43,111 bases of DNA from Vicingaceae bacterium (GTDB lineage Bacteria > Bacteroidota > Bacteroidia > Flavobacteriales_E > Vicingaceae). The notes beneath the pieces are model-generated. The model was not told where the DNA came from. It did not search any database and saw only the letters and a list, made by a program, of their open reading frames with translations. Made by a program: the position numbers and the translations under genes. The stretch is taken from contig JAHYJH010000015.1 of the NCBI GenBank assembly GCA_019429185.1, positions 1-43,111 of the forward strand, written 5' to 3'. This document shows positions 1-8,459 of the stretch, in pieces; the first letter of the stretch is position 1; the number at the start of each line of letters is the position of its first letter.

Positions 1-3000
1 AGCGCAAATTATTACCAGGTTGAGGGGCAACAATTTCTATCACTTCGTTGTATGGATTACGAATACCAACATTTTCTAACAATGCTTGTGCATTAGCAAC
101 TTCTTGTTGGTTGGTTGTAGCATCTGCCACTTCACCTACTAAGGTTGCTCTTGCTGTATCTGTTACGAGTGTAAATGTACATGCTGCTGTGGACATTACA
201 TCAACAACCACATTGTGTAATTTGCAAAAATCTTCATTCACTGGATTGACATCCAACGCATCCAATTGTTGACGTGCTGCTACCGAATCTTGATTAGCCA
301 TTCTAACCAATGCCAATAATTGCTCTTGCTCATTTGTTTTTGTAGGTTGTTGCAAAAGATAATCTTCTACCAACGCAAAACCATCACTGGTAACCTCATC
401 AAACAACAAATCTCTGATTAAATCATTTTCTGTACGTTGAAATTCCGATTGATAAACGCTAATTTCTTGTTGTAACAACTCCATAGCTGATTCGCCTGTT
501 TGTGCATTAGTTAGTTGGTTTTTAATGCCTTTTGGGAGAGTCATTCCTGCTAAATAAGCTGCCACTGCATCGCTTAGCGGACTGTTTGCCAACAAAATTT
601 GTTGGATGTGTCCATTGGCTGGATTGGTTGCCAAAAATGCCAACAACACGTCATCTGATAGATAAGGAGAAGCTGCCAACAAGGCGTTGTTAACATTTCC
701 ACCGGATTGGGTAGCAATGATGTTGAGCAACGCTGCTGTGCTTCCTGCATCAATTAAACCAGTAAGACTATCGATGGTTAATTTTAAACCACCGAGGGCT
801 GTCGTCAATTGAGCTCTTGTTCTTGTAACACGTTTGGGGCAAGAAGTTTCATCATTTAAAAATTTAGGAGAAGGAGATAAACACAAATTTAAAGTAGTAT
901 TATTTGTATTATAAAACCCATTTCGAGGTTCTAATGTAGAATTATTATCGCTAAAAGAATAAATACTGTTTAAAGTTACATTATTTTCCATCCAAAAATC
1001 ACCACCACCAGACACAACAGTATTGGAAAAAAAGTTATTTGCAGGTGTTGTTGGATTTAAGGAACAAAGCCCTTGTAATATTTTAACTCTTCCAGAAGAC
1101 ACTAAAATATCAAAGTTTGCAGTTTCAAAAAATTTATTACATCTGAATTCTAAACCTCTTTGACGAATAGCTAAAGGAGAAGTTCCTGCATTTATACCCG
1201 CTGCTTGTATTCCCACTTTAAGATCTGTAAATGTATTTCGATAAATTTCATTCGAGTTTTCTCCAGATTGAAAAGCGTAAATTCCTAAATAAGCATCATT
1301 TATAGTGGGAAAGATAGGTGAAACAAATGTGTTGTTTTCTACTTTATATCTTGTACATTGACTTAAATACAAACCATATGAAACAGTTGTTGGTGTTATT
1401 AAATTATTAAACGATTCTCCTACTTCAAAGTGATTATCTGTAACTTCGGGTACAGTTAATCCAGATAAAAGGATACTTCGCCAGTTATTTTTAAATTCAC
1501 TTTGAGTTACTCTTACCGTATAGGTAGGATTACTGCTTGAAGCCCTTATACCACCAGTTAGATTTTCAAAGAGACTTTTATCCAAGTTAGTACAAGGATT
1601 CGTTAGATTAAGGCAACGAGCAGTAACAACTATTTTACTATTAGCAGAACGTATTCCCAATCCTCTTCCAAGAAAAGTAAAAATACCTTGTGGGGCTGTA
1701 TTTTTAAAATCACAACCTGAAAAATTTATACCATTTACGCCTATCAAACGAGCATGAACCATTCCTCCGTTCAGTGCCGGATTATTGAGTGAATTATCCG
1801 TTTCAAAAGTTACATTTATAAAACGAGATATATCATTAATGCTATTTCCATTAAAAACCGATTCATAAGGGTTAAATGCCACATCAACTAAATTGTTTCT
1901 AAAAGTTGTATTGGTTGCTCTGATTATTCCTCCATTATTCGCATTTACAGGTGGGACAGTAGTACCTCCAGAGGTTGCTACTGGTTGTCTAAAATTAACT
2001 GCTCCTTCTAAGGCATGTTCTATTAATGAATTATTAGCGGTAAACCATCCAGAAGTATTAACCTGATTGCTTCCTGTGCCTGTACCCCAAACTTCAACAC
2101 CTTGCCACATAGCATTAGGGTTACATTCATAATTTACGGTAAGGGTGGTATTATTAATAGTTAATCTTGCACCATTCTCAACAATTAGCTTAGCATCAGA
2201 AGCAAATTCAAATTGCATATTGTTGATGATAATGTTGGCCCCTTGCTTTATCACTAATTGTTCTTCTACAGTTACTGGATTATTGGTGTTGTTAAAAGGA
2301 TTACTTCCAGGACTCCAAGTTTGTGAACCAATATATTCCGTATTTTGTTTTTGATTTTTTACTTCAAACTCTGTAAAACTTAAACAACAAGCTACACTTG
2401 AATTAAATGAGGCAGTATAATCCATGCCGTCTATTTGGTCGGGGAGAATAAAGGTTTCTAAAAAGGTATGACCTAAAAATGATTGATTAGAATTATAAAC
2501 AATAGGAATCGCATTATCAACAAATATCGGTGTTGTTGGATTGTTTGGATTATTAAGTGTTGCTAATCTGTTGTTTGAAGCAAAATATAATTTACCATCT
2601 TTGCCTAATTCTATTTGACTTTTTCTGAAATCGTATGTGTTTGGCACATTGAGTCCTTGCTTTATTAATGTAGGTTGTGATAAATCAAAATAATCAATAC
2701 TAGGAATAACAGGTATGTTATTACCGAAAGGTAAATCTTGAGTAACGTAAACATAGTTTAAATCAGGAGAGAATTCAACTCCTTTAAGTTCTGTTCCAAA
2801 AGTATAAGAATAAGTTTTTTCACTCGATGGAATCAAATTTCCTGTATTATAATCAATCTCAGCAACATATAATGACGGATCATAATTGTACTGTCCTAAT
2901 AGTGCTAACTTATAGCGTTTTTGATTGGTTATAGGGTCTAAATATTCTACAACTTCCATTTCACCTCTTATTATATGTGTTCCTGCCGCAGTAACTAATA

Positions 3001-3682
3001 AAGGTACTGTAGAAAAAGTTAACAGATTTACTCCGTTCCCATCTATTTGCACAGTTACAATTTTACCGTTTATATTTATAAACAGCCACCTGCTTCCATC
3101 ATCCCTTATTTTAGTAGCTGCATATTGATTTATACCTGAAAATGACATATTCCATTGTAATGGAAAAGGAATAAATGGTGCATCTCCACCATAAGTAACA
3201 ACTGGATTAATAGGATTAGGGTATGAAAAATCAAGCACTGTCATTTGAGGTACTCCCCAATAGTATGAAGGTGGCCATTGCTGATCTGGGTACACTACTA
3301 TTCTGTCGTAGAAAATATAAAAACGTTTACAATTTGCAGGGTCAGGAATAATAACGATTTCATTTGATGGGGCAAGTAGTTAATCCATTCCCATTCCATT
3401 TTTATCATAAATTATCTCATCAACAATAAAAAACAGTAAATCTCCATTTTGATCTTGCATCGCATGATGAGTAGTATAGCCTGCTTGTTGTCCATAATAA
3501 TTCGGAAGTCCATTTGCTGGATTTAAACTGCCAAATGGCTGCGTGGGGAGGGGGAGGAGTGTTGGAAACCCTATTATAGGAAATTTAGCATAATTAGGAG
3601 GTAAACTCCATATAGCATTTTGTTGAGCAAATAATGATGTGAGGATAAGCAAATGTGCGAATATGAGGATAAGTTTTTTCAT
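1..3682 (-). pseudogene. Large secreted beta-helix protein, interrupted by one in-frame TAA and cut by the window edge
   Basis: The N-terminal piece (3380-3682, 100 residues) starts with a signal peptide, MKKLILIFAHLLILTSLFAQ. The frame stops at a TAA at 3380-3382. It then stays open for 1126 more codons, to base 2, in the same frame and with coherent protein sequence, so I read it as one gene of more than 1220 codons. After the stop there is a beta-strand region resembling an N-terminal propeller, with LYFASNN-like motifs. About 500 residues of right-handed beta-helix follow, seen as repeated N-x-F turns such as NNTF, NTFTDL and FKNTA. A leucine-rich helical part near 480-830 contains SPYLSDDVL and SPLSDAV. 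The C-terminus, where a T9SS sorting domain would be expected, lies outside the window. The family is inferred from fold-like patterns only. The TAA could be a real nonsense mutation, a polymorphism or a sequence error. The promoter should lie in the 130-bp divergent spacer. Confidence 0.7.
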
Positions 3683-3779
3683 AATAATTAGTTTTAGATG
3701 AATAAATTAAAATGTCCGACTAAAATACTTAAAAAAAAAAAACATGAGCAAATTTTTATTCAAAAAGTTATGAACAATT

Positions 3780-3809
3780 TTGTTAAAACTTTAATTTTAT
3801 GTACTTTTA
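3780..3809 (+). promoter_or_regulatory. Bacteroidota-type promoter of the type B T9SS gene
   Basis: TTG at 3780-3782 is followed by 19 nt and then TACTTTTA at 3802-3809, one base off the TAnnTTTG consensus. Transcription would begin at about 3813-3817, right at the ATG pair at 3814/3817. This argues against the upstream ATG at 3799, which lies inside the promoter. Confidence 0.55.
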
Positions 3810-3813
3810 CAGC

Positions 3814-5862
3814 ATGATGCTTTTCAAATCACTTGGTGTATTTTTTTTATTGCTGTGTTGCCAATTTTTACAAGCCCAGCAGTTGGTGTATTCTAATATA
3901 CTTTATGGTGGAGTTACTGGTAACGGAGGTAGTGTAGCTAATGGTTCAGGCACTATCAACTTTCCAGTACAAATACCCTCCAACAGTACCATAAAAAAAG
4001 TCTATTTAATTGCTGCCCGCGATAGTTTGGCTGACGATATTACTGTAACTTTAAATGGAAATAATTATACTTTTTCTGATGTAACAATAATTACAGATGG
4101 ATTTAATGCTTTTAATAATGGAAGTTCGAATAGACCAAATTCTAGTATACATATGTTAGATATTACAAGTGATATTGATTCATCAGTTAATACCTACTCT
4201 TTAACTATACCTCCACCCAATAATTCTTTCAAGGGAGTTTATACTTTTTATTATCTTTATATTGTGTATGAAAATTTATTTTTATCAAAAATAAATTGCA
4301 ATTTATTTTTGAACTATAAAGATGTTGCCCCCATTACAACTTATAATCTAACCAATTTAACCCCTATTAACAACACTAATTCTGTGAGTTTAGCTATAAA
4401 TGCTTTACAGTTTTGTGATACTATACAGGATGGTTCTTATGTAGATGTAAACGGAAATACGATTGGATTAATTGGAGGAGAAGACTTAAATTCCAATTTA
4501 TGGACTTGTGTAGGCCCTTGGGCTAATTTTGCTCATTACAATGATAGTTTGTTTGGTTTGGATGATGATACTTCTGATAGTTTAATGGGTGGCACTGATG
4601 CGTTGGCAGACATTAAAAGTTACGTTAATAATGGAGATACGGCTGTTGATATCGTTTTTACTTATCAAACATTAAACAATTCCAATGGTGGCATATTAAC
4701 CAATCCCATACGAGCCGTAATGCTATCCTATTCCACCCCTTGCGATACCTTTAGCACCGCAGCAACAGCTACCCAAGATACTATTTGCTTAGGAGATAGT
4801 GTACAATTGAGTGCCACAGGCGGAGCAACCTACAGTTGGTATGGATCTTTTGGTGGGTTAAGTGATACGAGCATTGCCAACCCTATGGCAAGTCCACCAC
4901 AAACCACCACCTACATTGTTACCATAAAAAACGATAGTGGTTGTGTAAAAACAGAACACGTTAAAATTTGGGTAATCCAACCCATAGATAGTATTTCTAC
5001 TACACCCACCACTTGTGGTAATGCAACAGGTAGTATTACCTCCCATTTTAACACCAATGCCAATTACAACTTTACGCTGTATGATAATAACTTTAACTTA
5101 TTAAGTAGCAATATCACAGGAACTTTTAATCAATTAGCAGAAGGAACCTACATAGTAGAAAACATCCTACATAACTGTACTTTTTATGATACTGTAATGG
5201 TAAATGCCGTTAACAACGTAACAGCTAGTTTTTACAATGCACCCCAAGCACCATTTAGCAATCCTAACCAATCTTTGGGCAAAGCACCAATGGAAGTAAG
5301 TTTTATGAATACTTCGCAAAATGCCAATATGTTTGCGTGGAGTATTGCAGAGATTGCTTCGTACCTCGCAATGACGGGTCCGAAGGATACGCTTATTCAA
5401 CATTCAACATTCAACACGCAACACTTTTTTACAGAAGGAGGAACTTTTGAAGTTTGTTTAATTGCCTATAATAACTTGCCCCAATGTGCCGATACGGTTT
5501 GTAAAACCATTTTTATAGACAACAATGAAAACGTGAGTGTGCTTATTCCTAATGTATTTACCCCAAATGGAGATAATGAAAATGATAATTTTGTTATTCA
5601 AGTGTTGGGAGCAAATTTATTAGAAAGGTTGGAAGTTGAAGTGTTTAATCGGTGGGGGCAAGAGGTTGGAAGCAGGAAGTTGGAAGTTGGAAGTTTGGGA
5701 GAGATTCCTGTTTTTTCAGGAATGACGGAAGTGGTAATTTGGGATGGCACAACAACCTCAGGCAAAAAAGCAGCAGAAGGCACGTATTTTTATGTGGTAA
5801 CCTACACTACCAAACAAGGCGAAACGGTAACTGAAAAAGGAAGTGTAACACTTTTGAGGTAG
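3814..5862 (+). CDS. T9SS substrate with type B (CHU_C) sorting domain
   Basis: This is a secreted protein of about 682 residues. I prefer the ATG at 3814 (or 3817) over 3799, because the promoter overlaps 3799 and because the signal peptide, MMLFKSLGVFFLLLCCQFLQA, then begins properly. The N-terminal half is beta-rich and I do not recognise it. The middle has a PKD/Ig-like segment beginning ICLGDSVQLSATGG, and a second PKD-like segment around SFMNTSQNANMFAWSI. The C-terminus is a gliding-motility type sorting domain, with VFTPNGDNENDNF, VFNRWGQ, WDG and EGTYFYV. Such domains direct export through the T9SS and surface attachment or release. Two short palindromic elements and two tandem-repeat stretches lie in frame near 5349-5416 and 5665-5728, adding low-complexity residues. 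It is convergent with uvrD, 52 bp away. Its function is unknown beyond being a surface or secreted protein. Confidence 0.85.
   Translation: MMLFKSLGVFFLLLCCQFLQAQQLVYSNILYGGVTGNGGSVANGSGTINFPVQIPSNSTIKKVYLIAARDSLADDITVTLNGNNYTFSDVTIITDGFNAFNNGSSNRPNSSIHMLDITSDIDSSVNTYSLTIPPPNNSFKGVYTFYYLYIVYENLFLSKINCNLFLNYKDVAPITTYNLTNLTPINNTNSVSLAINALQFCDTIQDGSYVDVNGNTIGLIGGEDLNSNLWTCVGPWANFAHYNDSLFGLDDDTSDSLMGGTDALADIKSYVNNGDTAVDIVFTYQTLNNSNGGILTNPIRAVMLSYSTPCDTFSTAATATQDTICLGDSVQLSATGGATYSWYGSFGGLSDTSIANPMASPPQTTTYIVTIKNDSGCVKTEHVKIWVIQPIDSISTTPTTCGNATGSITSHFNTNANYNFTLYDNNFNLLSSNITGTFNQLAEGTYIVENILHNCTFYDTVMVNAVNNVTASFYNAPQAPFSNPNQSLGKAPMEVSFMNTSQNANMFAWSIAEIASYLAMTGPKDTLIQHSTFNTQHFFTEGGTFEVCLIAYNNLPQCADTVCKTIFIDNNENVSVLIPNVFTPNGDNENDNFVIQVLGANLLERLEVEVFNRWGQEVGSRKLEVGSLGEIPVFSGMTEVVIWDGTTTSGKKAAEGTYFYVVTYTTKQGETVTEKGSVTLLR
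5349..5377 (+). repeat. Short palindromic element inside a coding sequence, copy 1
   Basis: AGAGATT...AATGACGG with arms ATTGC (5353-5357) and GCAAT (5368-5372). It shares its GAGATT and AATGACGG ends with the element at 5701-5728. It resembles the widespread GAGATTGCTTCG/CGCAATGACG type of dispersed repeat. It is read in frame as EIASYLAMTG. Confidence 0.6.
5395..5416 (+). repeat. Tandem ATTCAAC heptamers inside a coding sequence
   Basis: Three consecutive ATTCAAC units lie 18 bp downstream of palindromic copy 1. They are read as IQHSTFNT. Repeats of this type are normally intergenic in Bacteroidota genomes. Confidence 0.5.
5677..5698 (+). repeat. Tandem AAGTTGG heptamers inside the sorting domain
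   Basis: AAGTTGG at 5677-5683 and 5684-5690 is followed by the variant AAGTTTGG at 5691-5698, immediately upstream of palindromic copy 2. It is read in frame as KLEVGSL. Confidence 0.55.
5701..5728 (+). repeat. Short palindromic element inside a coding sequence, copy 2
   Basis: GAGATTCCTG, TTTTTT, CAGGAATGACGG. The 7-bp arms ATTCCTG (5704-5710) and CAGGAAT (5717-5723) pair perfectly around a T6 loop. The ends match copy 1. It is read in frame as EIPVFSGMTE between the NRWGQ and WDG motifs of the CHU_C domain. Confidence 0.65.
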
Positions 5863-5914
5863 CCTTCCTCCTCTTAAGATACTATACTGAAGCACATGTA
5901 GAAATAAATTACCA

Positions 5915-8233
5915 TTAATTAACTATAGTCAGCTTAGCGAATTTCAATAGGATTTGTTTTGTGTTTCCATCTTGAAAGTTAATGGTAGCCTTTCCATTTT
6001 CTAGTTCATTAATTATTCCGTTGCCAAATCGTTCATGATTTACCATCATTCCAGTTTTTAGGTTGAGGTTTTCGGCAGAACTGTTGCCTAATGTTGAAGC
6101 GGTTATTTTCTTTAAATTTTTAGGAACAACAGTTGGTTTTTGTTGAATGGGTTGTGGATTAGTAGCACTCAATTTGTTTGGTTTATTTGCATAAGCAGAA
6201 GGAAAAGATTTTTTTTCAAAATCAAAATCATCGGCATCACTTGAATAAGAGGGTGTGTTTTGCGAAAATTTAAAGTCTAAAAAGTCATCATCAATCTCGG
6301 AAATAAATCTACTTGGTTCGCTAAATTGCAAACTTCCCCACTTATATCTGCTCGAAGCAAAAGAAAGTACTAGGTTTTTTTCGGCTCGCGTAACGGCAAC
6401 ATAAAAAAGTCTGCGTTCTTCTTCTAAATCTGCCCTTGAGGTAAGTGCCATTTGCGATGGAAATAAATTTTCTTCTAACCCAACAACATACACATAAGGA
6501 AATTCCAACCCTTTTGCGGAATGAATGGTCATCAATGTAACTTTATCTTTTTCTTCGTCTTTTTCATTGTCGGCATTAGTTAGTAAGGCAACATCTTGCA
6601 AAAATTCAGGTAATCCTCTAGGTGTAACGTCCTCTTCTAATTCATTTTGCGTTTCCGAAAACTCTTTTAATCCATTTAATAATTCTTGAATATTTTCATA
6701 CCGGCTAATTCCTTCGGGAGTTCTATCCGTAAAAAGTTCTTTTAGAATGCCTGATGTTGCTGCAATTTCATTTCCTAAATCAAACGCATTTTTTAGTTGA
6801 AGTTGAGTTGAAAAACTCTGAATCATAGCAACAAAATTTCCTATTTTGGTTCGTATTCCATTGTTTAAATCTACATTAAATTGATTCAAATTTAAAATAA
6901 CCTCCCATAAGCTTTTTTGATGATTAACGGCTGCAATTGAAATTTTATCTAACGAAGTTCCTCCAATTCCTCTAGCTGGGTAATTGATAACTCTTTTTAT
7001 TGCTTCTTCGTCATTCGGGTTTATTGTTAATCTGAAATAAGCAATTACATCTTTAATTTCTTTGCGTTGATAAAAAGATAATCCACCATAAATTTTATAA
7101 GGAATGTTTTTTCGCCTGAGGGATTCCTCCATCGAACGAGATTGGGCATTGGTTCTATATAAAATAGCAAAATCTTTAGGTTTTGCATGGTCTTTTTGTT
7201 GAGCATCATAAATTAAGTTCGCAATTATTTTACCTTCTTCATTGTCTGTAGCTGCTCTGTGTACTTCAATTTTATTTCCAACACTATTTGAAGTAAAAAC
7301 ATTTTTTTCGATTTGGTCTTTATTGTTTTTAATAATACAATTTGCTGCTTGTACAATATTTTTTGTTGAACGATAATTCTCTTCTAATTTGAATGTTTTT
7401 AAATCGGGATAATCGGTTTTAAAATTTAAAATGTTTTGAATATTAGCTCCTCTGAAAGCATAAATACTTTGAGCATCATCGCCAACCACACAAATATTTT
7501 GAAAAACAGCAGCCAATTTTTTAACAATAATGTATTGCGAAAAATTAGTATCCTGATACTCATCAACCAAAACGTATTTAAACCGATGCTGGTACTTGTG
7601 CAACACATCTAAATGATCACGAAAAAGCACATTGGTTTTAAAAAGTAAATCATCAAAATCCATAGCCGATGATTTAAAACACCTACTTTCATAAATTTTA
7701 TAAACTTCACCAATTTTTGGCTTTGCTGATTGTCGGTCTTCACTTTGAATGGTAGTATCGGAACTATATTTAGAAGCCGTAATTAAATTATTTTTTGCTG
7801 ATGAAATTCTGTTGTAAACGAGGTTTGGCTTATAAATTTTCTCATCTAATTGCAATTCCTTTAAAATGGTTTTGATAAGGTTTTTTGAATCTTGCGTATC
7901 ATAAATTGTAAAATTTTTGGGGTAACCAATTTTTTCAGCTTCAGCACGTAAAATTTTTGCAAAAACCGAGTGAAAAGTTCCCATCCAAAGGTTTCGGGCT
8001 TCAGAAAAACCAACAATTTTACCAATACGCTCCTTCATTTCTTGAGCAGCTTTGTTGGTAAATGTTAAAGCTAAAATATTAAAAGGATCAACGCCTTTGT
8101 TTATGAGGTGTGCAATTCTGTAAGTTAGTACTCGGGTTTTTCCAGAGCCTGCCCCAGCAATAACCATAACTGGACCTTCGGTTGTTTCGACCGCTTGTTT
8201 TTGAGGTGTGTTTAATTCGTTAAGGTAATTCAT
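5915..8233 (-). CDS. uvrD: ATP-dependent DNA helicase UvrD/PcrA
   Basis: A superfamily 1A 3'-5' DNA helicase of 772 residues, acting in nucleotide excision repair, mismatch repair and removal of stalled RNA polymerase or RecA. The motifs are in order: Walker A AGAGSGKT (26-33), TFTNKAAQEM (57-66), Walker B VDEYQDT (223-229), GDDAQSIYAFRGA (251-263), ENYRST, TIHSAKGLEF and FYVAVTRAEKNL. The last 45 residues (GMMVNHERFGNGII onward) look like the Tudor-like RNA polymerase-binding tail of PcrA/UvrD. The length is normal for the family and no key residue is missing. It is transcribed alone, divergent from the protease gene. The start ATG lies only 4 nt from a perfect TAnnTTTG element, so the message may be leaderless. 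Confidence 0.95.
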   Translation of the reverse strand: MNYLNELNTPQKQAVETTEGPVMVIAGAGSGKTRVLTYRIAHLINKGVDPFNILALTFTNKAAQEMKERIGKIVGFSEARNLWMGTFHSVFAKILRAEAEKIGYPKNFTIYDTQDSKNLIKTILKELQLDEKIYKPNLVYNRISSAKNNLITASKYSSDTTIQSEDRQSAKPKIGEVYKIYESRCFKSSAMDFDDLLFKTNVLFRDHLDVLHKYQHRFKYVLVDEYQDTNFSQYIIVKKLAAVFQNICVVGDDAQSIYAFRGANIQNILNFKTDYPDLKTFKLEENYRSTKNIVQAANCIIKNNKDQIEKNVFTSNSVGNKIEVHRAATDNEEGKIIANLIYDAQQKDHAKPKDFAILYRTNAQSRSMEESLRRKNIPYKIYGGLSFYQRKEIKDVIAYFRLTINPNDEEAIKRVINYPARGIGGTSLDKISIAAVNHQKSLWEVILNLNQFNVDLNNGIRTKIGNFVAMIQSFSTQLQLKNAFDLGNEIAATSGILKELFTDRTPEGISRYENIQELLNGLKEFSETQNELEEDVTPRGLPEFLQDVALLTNADNEKDEEKDKVTLMTIHSAKGLEFPYVYVVGLEENLFPSQMALTSRADLEEERRLFYVAVTRAEKNLVLSFASSRYKWGSLQFSEPSRFISEIDDDFLDFKFSQNTPSYSSDADDFDFEKKSFPSAYANKPNKLSATNPQPIQQKPTVVPKNLKKITASTLGNSSAENLNLKTGMMVNHERFGNGIINELENGKATINFQDGNTKQILLKFAKLTIVN

Positions 8234-8237
8234 AAAA

Positions 8238-8245
8238 CAAAGGTA
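8238..8245 (-). promoter_or_regulatory. -7 element TACCTTTG of uvrD
   Basis: A perfect TAnnTTTG on the minus strand whose last base is 4 nt before the uvrD ATG at 8233. No TTG is seen at the expected -33 distance, so only the -7 half is supported. Confidence 0.5.
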
Positions 8246-8311
8246 AGGGTATGATTAGTATTATTTGTCTATTGTGGAAAACTTTGTTTGAATTATATTT
8301 CGTTAACGAGA

Positions 8312-8336
8312 ATCCCGAAAGTTTAACTTTCAGGAT
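8312..8336. repeat. Near-perfect 25-bp inverted repeat in the divergent spacer
   Basis: Arms ATCCCGAAAGTT and AACTTTCAGGAT flank a central T, with one mismatch. It lies between the uvrD and protease promoters, so it is not a terminator for either gene. It looks like a dispersed palindromic repeat; an operator is possible. Confidence 0.6.
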
Positions 8337-8392
8337 AGATTAACTTTCCAATATTACAAGATATTTTAAAAAAAAATTTTGTTACGATTGTT

Positions 8393-8421
8393 TTGTTTAA
8401 TCTGAAATAGTATTATCTTTA
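8393..8421 (+). promoter_or_regulatory. Candidate promoter of the subtilisin-like protease gene
   Basis: TTG at 8393-8395, 18 nt, then TATCTTTA at 8414-8421 (one base off TAnnTTTG). It predicts a leader of about 30 nt before the ATG at 8460. Confidence 0.5.
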
Positions 8422-8459
8422 TCGTTAAATAATTTAAATTTAACTAAAAATAACTAAAA

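Noticed and set aside
2145-3128. Plus-strand ORFs of about 67-69 residues at 2145-2354 and 2925-3128 (and 48-272)
   Set aside because: They lie opposite the continuous minus-strand beta-helix frame, have no start signals or recognisable domains, and read as antisense shadows.
3799-3813. ATG at 3799 as the start of the type B T9SS gene
   Set aside because: It overlaps a good -7 element and adds MYFYS before the signal peptide; the ATG at 3814/3817 fits both promoter and signal peptide.
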